Positions 27,708-36,341 of a DNA stretch of 64,000 nucleotides are shown here, piece by piece. The stretch's first letter is position 1; each line of letters starts with the position of its first letter. The notes under the pieces are model-generated. The model worked only from the letters and a program-made list of their open reading frames with translations, made no database searches and was not told the DNA's origin. A program made the position numbers and the translations under genes. Location: contig NZ_QNUL01000001.1 in the NCBI RefSeq assembly GCF_003383615.1, forward strand, positions 124,001 through 188,000, written 5' to 3'. The DNA comes from Dyadobacter luteus (lineage in GTDB: Bacteria; Bacteroidota; Bacteroidia; Cytophagales; Spirosomataceae).

Positions 27708-30137
27708 ATGAAATCTTCCATCATAGACTTTAGTAAAAATTCTCCTCTGGATGTAATGCAGATCGATTCTGTTATATCCTTCAAAAAATATATACAACAT
27801 CTGGAAGAAAGGGTTCAAAACGAAACCACTGCACGTAAAGCATTTTTTCAGATAGTACTTGATAAACTGCTTGCCGATCCTACTTTTCTGGAGCCGTTTC
27901 CGGGAAATATGGCCGATCGTTACAGAACCCAGCTGGATCTTGTTTATGGAATGCTGGTGCCCCCTATCGCTGAAGAAAAAAATGTACTTTGGGGACTGAG
28001 TGGCCCTATCAATCCTCAGATATTTTTCGGAACCGACACTTTCTATGATCTCCTTACCGACCGTTTCACGGGAGAATTACGGTGTGATCTGGAAAGTGTA
28101 AATCAGGGATCTGTGAGACAGAAAGCATTGACGATGTACGGCATGATTTTCAGGAAGTTTTACAATTTTCCTGCATCCGATCACACTGGTATGCTCATTT
28201 CCCTGCCCGACAATAAAACCGGACTTGTAAAATACTACAGGATTAATATTGATACGCGATTTATTGACGTGGTTCTCAAAGGAGAACTTCCTGATCTTGA
28301 CGCGAATACCATTCGCAGACAAATACAGGAAAGTGCCGATATTTCGGAGTTATTTTCCCTGCTTCCTCTATCTCTTTTCCGTTTTGAAGGCATTTCAGTG
28401 CTTACCCTCACAGACGTAACAGAGGAGCATGCACTCGAAAATCTCAAAAACACGATTCTCGACCGTAACAATTTTGATTCACAAACTTACTACCGGCGTA
28501 TAGCTGAAACTTTAAGAACGTTGGTTGACGATCCTGATATCGATTTTGGGTTGATGCCGCTTATCAGGGTCAATAACAAACTGATTTTCAACCGAAACAC
28601 AATTCTCCATAGTAAGCTGATCAATGCGGCTACGGAAAGCCATGTACCAGAAGAACTTTACATTTCTCTGGCTGAAAACTACTTCAGGAACCCCAAAGTA
28701 GTCTTTATGCGGAGCATTACAGAAGAGGATGAGAAATTTCAGCTCATCAAAATTCTAAAAGATGATGGCGTCGAGTCCTATTCTATCCTGCCCGTTTATT
28801 TTGATAATAAAGTGGTGGGTGTACTCGAATTGTTTTCCGGCAAGGAAGGCGTTATTGATGAAAGGGTTTTGTCCCGCATTGATCCCGCTCTTTCTCTCAT
28901 AGCTCAGGTTTTTCAGAACAACATCACTGAATTTAACGCAAGTATCGAAAATGTGATCCGTGAGAAATTCACTTCACTACAACCCGCCGTTCAGTGGAAG
29001 TTCAGAGATGCAGCCTGGCACTATCTCCGTGATAAAACAGAAAAGTCGGGAGGAAATCTGATAGAAAGTATCGCGTTTAAAGATGTGAACCCTCTGTATG
29101 GTGCCATCGATATCAGGAATTCTACTCATGAGCGAAATATTGCTTTGCGTGAAGACCTTCGTTTACAGTTCTCCGTGCTGATAGAAACATTCGCTGTTCT
29201 GAAGCAAAAGAAAGGATTCGGTCTGGCTGATGAAATGGCCTTCAAATGCAAAAAAATGCTGGACTGGATCGTTGATGACAGTACCGACAACGATGAAATG
29301 AAAATCAGGGAGTTTCTGGAAAATGAAGTTCATCCGTTTTTAACCCATTTCAGAGAAAATTACACTGGCAAGAAGCTCAACATTCCTGTTTTGGCGGGGA
29401 TAGATGAGCCAAATGAAAATGATGATGTCACGGCTGCTGCCATCGACAGGTATTTTGCGCTGACAGATGAAACAAATGGTGAAGCCTATGCGCATCGCCG
29501 TGCGTTGGAAACCTCAATGCAAACCATTAATTCGTCAGTGAATTTATATCTGGATCTTTTCAAAACGGAGATTCAGCAATCCTATCCTACGTATTTTGAA
29601 AAATTCAGGACGGACGGAATAGAATACGACATTTACATTGGTCAGTCCCTTGAACCGGAAAGAACTTTCAGCAACCTTTACCTGAAAAACATTCGGTTAT
29701 GGCAGCTCACATCCATGGCAGCCATAGCACGTATTACGCATTCACTGCTACCAAGTCTCCCTAAACCGCTTCTTACAACACAGCTTATTTTTATAAACTC
29801 AGGAACTATTGATATCAGTTTCCGTGATGATGAAAAGCGCTTTGATGTGGAAGGGGCATATAACATTCGGTATCAGGTTATCAAAAAGAGGATTGATAAG
29901 GTGCATGTGAAAGATACGGGTGAACGCTTAACGCAACCTGGCAAAATAGCTATGGTGTATTTCAATAGTAAATCAGCTGAAGAATACGTCGATTATATTC
30001 GCTATCTGCAGGAAAAAAATACGTTGCTGGATGATCTCGAATTCCTGGATCTGGAGGAGCTACAGGGAGTTAATGGTCTCAAAGCACTCAGAGTCGGAGT
30101 AAACATGCTTTCGGAATGGGACGATGAGAATGTTTGA
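27708..30137 (+). CDS. GAF-domain protein of unknown function
   Basis: 809 residues, soluble, with no signal peptide. A GAF-like core is seen around 275-400 ('GVESYSILPVYFDNKVVGVLELF'). The N-terminal ~260 and C-terminal ~400 residues are conserved-looking but have no domain I can name. Near 467-472 is 'DIRNST', followed by 'LREDLRLQF', which superficially recalls the first metal motif of a class III cyclase, but no second motif follows. The next gene, encoding an HD protein with a membrane effector-like domain, starts within about 90 bp and is probably translated from the same mRNA. A sensory role (GAF ligand binding) for the neighbouring effector is inferred from position only. Confidence 0.7.
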   Translation: MKSSIIDFSKNSPLDVMQIDSVISFKKYIQHLEERVQNETTARKAFFQIVLDKLLADPTFLEPFPGNMADRYRTQLDLVYGMLVPPIAEEKNVLWGLSGPINPQIFFGTDTFYDLLTDRFTGELRCDLESVNQGSVRQKALTMYGMIFRKFYNFPASDHTGMLISLPDNKTGLVKYYRINIDTRFIDVVLKGELPDLDANTIRRQIQESADISELFSLLPLSLFRFEGISVLTLTDVTEEHALENLKNTILDRNNFDSQTYYRRIAETLRTLVDDPDIDFGLMPLIRVNNKLIFNRNTILHSKLINAATESHVPEELYISLAENYFRNPKVVFMRSITEEDEKFQLIKILKDDGVESYSILPVYFDNKVVGVLELFSGKEGVIDERVLSRIDPALSLIAQVFQNNITEFNASIENVIREKFTSLQPAVQWKFRDAAWHYLRDKTEKSGGNLIESIAFKDVNPLYGAIDIRNSTHERNIALREDLRLQFSVLIETFAVLKQKKGFGLADEMAFKCKKMLDWIVDDSTDNDEMKIREFLENEVHPFLTHFRENYTGKKLNIPVLAGIDEPNENDDVTAAAIDRYFALTDETNGEAYAHRRALETSMQTINSSVNLYLDLFKTEIQQSYPTYFEKFRTDGIEYDIYIGQSLEPERTFSNLYLKNIRLWQLTSMAAIARITHSLLPSLPKPLLTTQLIFINSGTIDISFRDDEKRFDVEGAYNIRYQVIKKRIDKVHVKDTGERLTQPGKIAMVYFNSKSAEEYVDYIRYLQEKNTLLDDLEFLDLEELQGVNGLKALRVGVNMLSEWDDENV

Positions 30138-30229
30138 GTAGAGATTGCTCAGCAGTGAATTTTCAAATAAAAATTAAGGACTTTAACAATATCATTCAAG
30201 CAGACCTGAACCCAATTTTGATTCCAATT

Positions 30230-31462
30230 ATGAATTACGATCAGCAGCTCGTCAAAGTAAGGCACTATGTTAATCAATTTCTGAACCAGGAGGCAACCGC
30301 GCGGCTGCTGTACCACAATCTGGTACACACAGAGTCGGTAGTAGCCAATGCCAACAGAATTGCTGACCATTACCAGCTCGATGAAAAAGATACCTTTATT
30401 GTAACTGTAGCTGCCTGGTTTCATGACACTGGTTATTATTCAGGAGAAGCTAAGGGGCATGAGCAACGTGGAGCTGAATTGGCCGCAAATTTTCTGAAAG
30501 AATGTAGCATCCCTGATGATACCATAGCTCAGGTGAAGGGCTGCATACTGGCTACTATTGTTCCGCAAAAGGCGAACAGCTTACTTGAAGAGATCGTGTG
30601 CGACGCCGATTTATTCCATCTTGGCACAACTGACTTTGCTGATAGGAACAAACTCATGCGCAAAGAAGCTGAACAGCGTTCAAGTGAGAAGATTGACAAG
30701 GCCGCATGGCGAAAAAGCACCATCGAACTGATGGAAAATCACAGCTTTAAGACTGCTTATTGTCGGGAACTTCTCACTAAACAGAAAAGCAAAAATCTGG
30801 CTAAGCTGAAAGAGAAAAGTAATGAAGAGCTGCCGGAACCGAAACAGATTGAAACAACTGAGCCAAAATCTCACGAAGCTGCTACAGTGAGTGATGCCGC
30901 AGAGGGTAAAAAACAGAAGTCGGACAGGCCGGATAAAGGTATTGAAACCATGTTCAGGATCAGCTCCAACAACCACCAGAGACTGAGCGACATGGCTGAC
31001 AATAAAGCCCATATCATGATCACAACGACTTCAATTATCATCTCTGTACTACTCAGTGTACTGATCAGAAAACTGGAAGACAATACCTACCTGATCCTCC
31101 CGACCATGATTCTGTTGACAATATGTGTAATCACCATGGTTTTTTCTATCCTTGCAACACGACCGACAATTCCTCACGGCACATTTACCCAGGAAGACAT
31201 AGACACGAAAAACGTCAACCTGCTGTTTTTCGGTAATTTCTACCGCATGTCCTACAACGACTACTCCCAGGGAATGCAAAAGATGATGAACGACCGTGAA
31301 TTTTTGTACGGCAGCCTTACCAAAGATGTGTATTCTCAGGGAATGGTTCTCGGCAGGAAATACCGTTTACTGCGGGTAGCCTATAATGTGTTCATGTTCG
31401 GCATTGTGGTATCGGTTATTGCCTTTGTAATCGCCTCAGTCGTTTATGGACGTCCATCCTGA
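30230..31462 (+). CDS. HD phosphohydrolase fused to DUF5706/PycTM-type three-helix membrane domain
   Basis: 410 residues from the ATG at 30230. This start is preferred over a TTG at 30134 because the HD homology begins within a few residues, as in the paralogue at 23386-23973. Residues 1-190 are an HD domain with His29/His33, His65-Asp66 ('WFHDTGYY') and Asp125 ('CDADLFHLG'). A charged linker (about 190-240) follows. The C-terminal ~170 residues resemble the DUF5706 (Pycsar effector, PycTM) domain: 'RLSDMADNKAHIMI' leading into TM1 (about 262-280), TM2 (about 286-309), a cytoplasmic stretch and TM3 (about 386-406). PycTM proteins are membrane effectors switched on by cyclic nucleotides in anti-phage Pycsar systems. 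Here the same polypeptide also has a predicted messenger hydrolase. Confidence 0.8.
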   Translation: MNYDQQLVKVRHYVNQFLNQEATARLLYHNLVHTESVVANANRIADHYQLDEKDTFIVTVAAWFHDTGYYSGEAKGHEQRGAELAANFLKECSIPDDTIAQVKGCILATIVPQKANSLLEEIVCDADLFHLGTTDFADRNKLMRKEAEQRSSEKIDKAAWRKSTIELMENHSFKTAYCRELLTKQKSKNLAKLKEKSNEELPEPKQIETTEPKSHEAATVSDAAEGKKQKSDRPDKGIETMFRISSNNHQRLSDMADNKAHIMITTTSIIISVLLSVLIRKLEDNTYLILPTMILLTICVITMVFSILATRPTIPHGTFTQEDIDTKNVNLLFFGNFYRMSYNDYSQGMQKMMNDREFLYGSLTKDVYSQGMVLGRKYRLLRVAYNVFMFGIVVSVIAFVIASVVYGRPS

Positions 31463-31515
31463 GTAGTCAGATATACTATGTTGCTTACACTGACCAACAA
31501 ACCTTTTTACAGACT

Positions 31516-32367
31516 ATGAATAAATTTTTATATCCCATTTTTACTGCGTTATTGACAGCTTCGACCACGGGCTGTACACCTGCTGATAAACCTAAGGAAA
31601 CCTACACTGAATACGATTTACATAAACCGGAAAAGTTTAACATGCCCGAAAGCCTCTTCGAAATATCGGGCATCAGCTTTAATAAAGGAAATGCTGATAC
31701 CATTTACGCCATTCAGGACGAAGATGGCAAAGTGTTCAGGCTTGCCTGGGGAGTGAAAGTTCAGAAGCATACCAAATTTGCGAAAAAGGGAGATTTTGAA
31801 GATATCTCCATTGTCAACGACAAGGTTGTTGTTCTAAAAAGCAATGGAGTGCTCTACTCCTTTCCACTCTCCGAAACTGCATTTGAAGAAGCTGAAAATG
31901 TGCAGGAGTTCAAAAAACTACTTCCCAAAGGTGAATACGAAGGCATGTATGCCGATGAACAGACGGGCAACATTTACGTGCTCTGCAAAAACTGTGCTGA
32001 TACCGATTCAAAAATTAAAGTTCCGGGCTATATCATCAATCTAAACACACCTGATCGTGTGCAAACTTTTGGCATTGAAGTCGATCAGATCAAAGCAATA
32101 ACGGGCAAAGTGGAAAGAGGTTTTCGCCCGTCGGCATTGGCACGCAACCCAATGAACAACAATTGGTACATTGTCTCGGCTGTTAATAAAATGCTGGTAA
32201 TCACCGATGATAAATGGAATGTAAAGAATGTAGTTGCTCTCAGTTCAAACACATTCACCCAACCGGAAGGAATTGCTTTCGACAAAAATGGCAATATGTA
32301 TATCTCCAATGAAGGTGATGACCTTGCAGACGGAAACATTCTTAAATTCAAACGCAACGGCAACTAA
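31516..32367 (+). CDS. SdiA-regulated (YjiK-like) lipoprotein
   Basis: 283 residues beginning with a lipoprotein signal peptide (lipobox 'STTGC', lipidated Cys20). The body resembles the SdiA-regulated/YjiK propeller family: 'LFEISGISFNKGNADTIYAIQDEDGKV' (described by its ends), 'GDFEDISIVNDKVVVLKSNG', 'KGEYEGMYADEQTGNIYVLCK' and the ending 'TQPEGIAFDKNGNMYISNEG'. It is probably anchored in the outer membrane. Function unknown; binding or hydrolysis by a propeller is possible but not shown. It lies 53 bp after the HD/PycTM gene and 95 bp before the metallophosphoesterase gene. Confidence 0.8.
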   Translation: MNKFLYPIFTALLTASTTGCTPADKPKETYTEYDLHKPEKFNMPESLFEISGISFNKGNADTIYAIQDEDGKVFRLAWGVKVQKHTKFAKKGDFEDISIVNDKVVVLKSNGVLYSFPLSETAFEEAENVQEFKKLLPKGEYEGMYADEQTGNIYVLCKNCADTDSKIKVPGYIINLNTPDRVQTFGIEVDQIKAITGKVERGFRPSALARNPMNNNWYIVSAVNKMLVITDDKWNVKNVVALSSNTFTQPEGIAFDKNGNMYISNEGDDLADGNILKFKRNGN

Positions 32368-32462
32368 AGCATCTGATCCGGATTCACACCTTTCCAAAGC
32401 AAGTCCCTCTGCATTGCAGAATTTGATAATCCGGAATATCCGGAGACATGTCCCCCACCACA

Positions 32463-35400
32463 ATGAAACAGACAATTCGTTATATCTCCATTCCGATTTT
32501 TCTTGCATTTATGGCATCCTGTGCCAGTTATAAAACACAGTATGCACCTGCTGCCAGGCAATGGCAATCCGAAGCCCCGCCCCCGGAAATCCGATTAAAA
32601 CATACCATGTATCTGATAGGTGACGCCGGAAACGATTCTCCTGAACATCCCGCACCCGTGCTGGAATATCTGAAAACAAAACTGGCGAAGGAATCGAAGC
32701 AAAGTTCGGCTCTTTTTATGGGCGATAACATTTATGAATATGGTATGCCGCCTTCCGAGGATTCATTAAATCGTAAAGTCGCCGAGTACAGAATTGATTC
32801 GCAGCTGGAAACATTGCACAACTTCAAAGGACGCCCTATTTTTCTACCCGGCAATCATGATTGGCGTGGCTGGGGTGTTAAAGGCTTAAAGCGACAGGAA
32901 AAATACATCCAGAAATACCTAAACCAGCGCCGTGGTAAGACAAACAAAGACGATTACGAAGATTACTTTCTACCATTGGACGGCTGTTCGGGACCGGAGG
33001 TTGTAGAATTGAATGATAATGTTGTAATCATCGTGGTGGATTCACAATGGTGGCTCACCGACTGGGATAAGGATTCCGGGATAAACGACGGTTGTGAAAT
33101 CAAAAATCGGGAACATTTCAAATTCGTTTTTGAAAACGTACTCAGAAAATATCGCAGCAAAAATGTTGTGATCGCCATGCATCATCCGTTGTATACCTAT
33201 GGTCCGCATGGAGGGAAGTTTACGCTTAAACAGCATTTGTTTCCGCTTACGGAAATGAATCCAAAGCTTTACATTCCACTTCCCGGACTCGGAACGCTAA
33301 GCGCTCTTTTCAGAGCCACCATTGGTTCACGACAAGATATGGCCAACAAGCATTACAGAGATTTGAGAGCAGCGATGCTGGCAGGCGCCAAGAAAAACGG
33401 TAATTTCATTTTTGCAAGTGGACATGAACACACCTTGCAATTCATTGAAAATGAGGGACAACAATTTATAGTAAGCGGTAGCGGTTCTAAAAACAGTCCC
33501 GTTGGGATGGGAAAAGGTTCTCAGTTTGCCACGACGTCACTGGGATTCAGCACACTCAACTTCTACGACGGAGGCGAAACCTGGGTAAAATATTGGGAGG
33601 TCAGTACTGACGGTAAGGATGCCCGGGTCATCTACCAGAAAAAAGTCAAATCAGCAAATACGGTAGCCACAATCGATTCCACAACCACGTTCCCCGAGTA
33701 CGCGATGAAACTTGATTCAGTCGATCAACTCGTCAGTAAGACCGAGATTAAACCTGTTGGGCAATTTCATAACAAAGTATTCGGCAAACATAACCGGGAC
33801 CTTTACTTACAAAAATATAGATTTCCCGTACTGGATCTGAGTACTGCCAAAGGAGGACTTACTCCGGTGAAACAAGGTGGAGGTAACCAAACCAACTCTT
33901 TACGACTTAAAAGTGCTGATGGCAAAGAATACGTACTGCGCGGGCTCACCAAGGATGTGACCCGATTTCTGCCTGCTCCGTTCAACAAGATGGTGGCAGC
34001 TAAGTTTTTAGTTGAGGATAATTTCCTTTCAACCAATCCGTTTGCACCCTTATCAATGCCAGCTCTGGCAGATGCAATTCAGGTTTACCATACCAACCCT
34101 AAATTGTATTACGTTCCCGCCCAACCCGGCCTTGACACCTACAATACTGTTTTCGGAGGTACGATGAATCTTTTTGAAGAACGCCCCAACGGAAAGAAAT
34201 GGAAGAATGCTCCCTTTTTCGGCAATGCTGACGCCATTCTGAGTACGCCGGAAGTGGTAGAAAACATTCTTGAAAATAACAAAAACAAAGTTGATGAGAA
34301 ATGGATGGTCAGAACAAGGCTTTTCGATTTTCTGATCGGAGACTGGGACCGGCATGATGATCAGTGGGCATGGGCATCTATAAAACAAGGAGATGGCGCT
34401 CACATTTACAGACCTATCCCCCGAGACCGTGATCAGGCATTTTCACTGTATGATGGGGCAGTAACCGGAATTGCACGCCTCACCCTACCCTTTCTTCGAC
34501 AGTTGCAGAGTTTCAATCCTGAAATCAGCAGTGTGAAATGGACCACATGGAGCGCAAGACTCATAGACCGGACATTCCTGAACAGTTTATCCTGGGAACA
34601 ATGGCAGGAACAAGTTGTTTTTATACAGAAAAATCTCACTGACGACGCGATCGAAGCCTCTTTCAGGGATTGGCCCGCCGAAGCAAGGAAAATGTCCTCT
34701 GCGTCGATTTCTGCAAGTATCAAAAGTCGCAGAGAGAGTCTGATGCAAATTGCCAGGAAACATTATGAGTTTGTGAGCAAATCGGTGAATGTTATAGGCA
34801 CCGAAGAAAAAGAGCGGTTCATAGTGGAGCGGCTGGAGAATGGGAACACCAGTGTCACGGTTTTCGAGACCGGAAAAAACGGACGTCAGAAACAACAGGT
34901 TTACCACCGCATATTCGAAGCTGACGTTACAAAAGAAATCAACCTTTACGGCAATGGCGACGATGACGAGTTCATCATTACAGGCAATGTGTCAAAAGGT
35001 ACAAAGGTCCGTGCGATAGGCGGCTTGGGAAAAGATGTTTTTACGGATAGTTCAAGAGTTGCTTCAGGTTCAAAAAAAACCATTGTCTACGATGACTTGA
35101 AAAAGAATACTCTGGCAGCAGGCCCGGAAACGCGTGACAAACGCTCCTCTGCTTACCGCTACAACATTTACGATCGCAGAAGCAGCGACAGCAATTACGA
35201 CATTACACTGCCGCTACCGATTTTAGGTTTTAATCCTGATGATGGAGTCTTGCTGGGAGGAAATGTCAACATCACCAGATACGGATTTAAAAAAGAGCCT
35301 TATGCTTCTGTGCAGACATTCGGCGGAAGCTATGCTTTCCATACCCGAGCATTTAAAGTCAATTACCGGGGAGACTTCGTGAACGCCTTCAAAAATTTCG

Positions 35401-36251
35401 ATTTCTTCCTGGACACTTATTACCATGGTCCCACTTACGCGTTCAACTACGCGGGTATTGGTAACGAGAGCGAACGACCTGTGGACGACCCCAACTATTA
35501 CAGGGTCAGACAAGGGGCACTGCACGTGTTTCCTGCCATAAAAAAACGATTTGCAGGTAATAGCGGATTCGTGGCGCTGGGACCCTACTTCGAAACAAAT
35601 AAAATTCAGAAGACAGCAGAGAGGTTTATCACCTCTCCGGAAAACGGTCTGGATGACGAGATTTGGGGAACGAAGTACTATTCGGGGGCAAAACTGCAGT
35701 TTGGCTTCAACAGTGTCGACAACATCTTTGCGCCTCATTCGGGAATCCGTTTTAATTCAGACCTGAGCTGGACCACCAACCTGCAAACCCATTACAATTT
35801 TGCGGCATGGCGCGCCAGCTTTTCATTGTACAAAGCGCTTGACACGAAGGAGAATGTGATTCTGGCGACACAAGTGGGTACAGGAATTAACTTTGGCGGA
35901 GGTTATGAATTTTTTCAAATGCCTACACTTGGCGGAAAGCAAGGTTTGAGAGGATATCGCACGGAGCGATTTTATGGCAAAAGCAGCCTATGGCACGATA
36001 CAGATCTGCGTATTCGACTGGGTAGCAGCTACAACCCCGCCCTGCCGCTTACCTACGGGCTGTTTGGAAGTTTCGATCACGGGAGAGTGTGGATGGAAGA
36101 TTACTATTCAAATCAATGGCATTTCAATTACGGGGGTGGGATTTGGCTGGCACCGGTTGATATTCTGACATTGGCCGTTGGAGCGTTTATACCAAAAGAA
36201 AAACAGGAAGAAAAACCCAGAATCGCATTTCAGATTGGATTCTGGTTTTAA
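32463..36251 (+). CDS. Lipoprotein metallophosphoesterase fused to kinase-like region and BamA-like outer-membrane barrel
   Basis: 1262 residues from the ATG at 32463, chosen over 32448 because it begins a clean lipoprotein signal (lipobox 'FMASC', Cys20). Part 1, about 45-390: a calcineurin-type phosphoesterase with Asp54, Asp88-Asn89 ('GDN'), Asn131-His132-Asp133 ('GNHD'), His240-His241 ('HHP') and His321/His323 ('GHEH'). Part 2, about 440-780: a conserved region with Lys497 in 'YVLRGLTKD', 'IGDWDRHDDQW' (Asp627, Asp629, His631) and 'PIPRDRDQAF' (Asp655, Asp657), resembling the catalytic loop and metal motif of atypical kinases. Part 3, about 900-1262: an Omp85/BamA-like barrel with 'GLRGYR' and a terminal Phe. 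A surface or periplasmic phosphate-processing role is inferred. Confidence 0.85.
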   Translation: MKQTIRYISIPIFLAFMASCASYKTQYAPAARQWQSEAPPPEIRLKHTMYLIGDAGNDSPEHPAPVLEYLKTKLAKESKQSSALFMGDNIYEYGMPPSEDSLNRKVAEYRIDSQLETLHNFKGRPIFLPGNHDWRGWGVKGLKRQEKYIQKYLNQRRGKTNKDDYEDYFLPLDGCSGPEVVELNDNVVIIVVDSQWWLTDWDKDSGINDGCEIKNREHFKFVFENVLRKYRSKNVVIAMHHPLYTYGPHGGKFTLKQHLFPLTEMNPKLYIPLPGLGTLSALFRATIGSRQDMANKHYRDLRAAMLAGAKKNGNFIFASGHEHTLQFIENEGQQFIVSGSGSKNSPVGMGKGSQFATTSLGFSTLNFYDGGETWVKYWEVSTDGKDARVIYQKKVKSANTVATIDSTTTFPEYAMKLDSVDQLVSKTEIKPVGQFHNKVFGKHNRDLYLQKYRFPVLDLSTAKGGLTPVKQGGGNQTNSLRLKSADGKEYVLRGLTKDVTRFLPAPFNKMVAAKFLVEDNFLSTNPFAPLSMPALADAIQVYHTNPKLYYVPAQPGLDTYNTVFGGTMNLFEERPNGKKWKNAPFFGNADAILSTPEVVENILENNKNKVDEKWMVRTRLFDFLIGDWDRHDDQWAWASIKQGDGAHIYRPIPRDRDQAFSLYDGAVTGIARLTLPFLRQLQSFNPEISSVKWTTWSARLIDRTFLNSLSWEQWQEQVVFIQKNLTDDAIEASFRDWPAEARKMSSASISASIKSRRESLMQIARKHYEFVSKSVNVIGTEEKERFIVERLENGNTSVTVFETGKNGRQKQQVYHRIFEADVTKEINLYGNGDDDEFIITGNVSKGTKVRAIGGLGKDVFTDSSRVASGSKKTIVYDDLKKNTLAAGPETRDKRSSAYRYNIYDRRSSDSNYDITLPLPILGFNPDDGVLLGGNVNITRYGFKKEPYASVQTFGGSYAFHTRAFKVNYRGDFVNAFKNFDFFLDTYYHGPTYAFNYAGIGNESERPVDDPNYYRVRQGALHVFPAIKKRFAGNSGFVALGPYFETNKIQKTAERFITSPENGLDDEIWGTKYYSGAKLQFGFNSVDNIFAPHSGIRFNSDLSWTTNLQTHYNFAAWRASFSLYKALDTKENVILATQVGTGINFGGGYEFFQMPTLGGKQGLRGYRTERFYGKSSLWHDTDLRIRLGSSYNPALPLTYGLFGSFDHGRVWMEDYYSNQWHFNYGGGIWLAPVDILTLAVGAFIPKEKQEEKPRIAFQIGFWF

Positions 36252-36280
36252 ATCCGAAATTGTTGCTCATAGTTCAAAAC

Positions 36281-36327
36281 AAAAATCCCCTCAATTCACT
36301 GAAATTTCAGGTATTGAGGGGATTTTT
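36281..36327. terminator. Bidirectional terminator between the phosphoesterase/barrel and SGNH genes
   Basis: A perfect 15-bp stem, AAAAATCCCCTCAAT (36281-36295) with ATTGAGGGGATTTTT (36313-36327). The loop itself contains the palindrome CTGAAATTTCAG. A and T runs flank it on both sides. Confidence 0.92.
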
Positions 36328-36341
36328 AGCTATTGTCCGGT

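Noticed and set aside
29100..29130. Class III cyclase motif 'DIRNST' in the GAF protein
   Set aside because: Only the first metal-motif look-alike is present. No 'GD' second motif, Lys selector or 'VN..AR' motif follows at the expected spacing.
30134..30229. TTG-initiated N-terminal extension of the HD-PycTM protein
   Set aside because: It overlaps the end of the GAF gene, has no homology to the paralogous HD protein, and an ATG at 30230 opens the conserved region.
20175..31462. Canonical Pycsar defence operon
   Set aside because: A Pycsar pair has a stand-alone pyrimidine cyclase next to the effector gene. Here the cyclase has a receiver, adenylate-type residues and lies on the opposite strand, several genes away. 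A related but different circuit is more likely.
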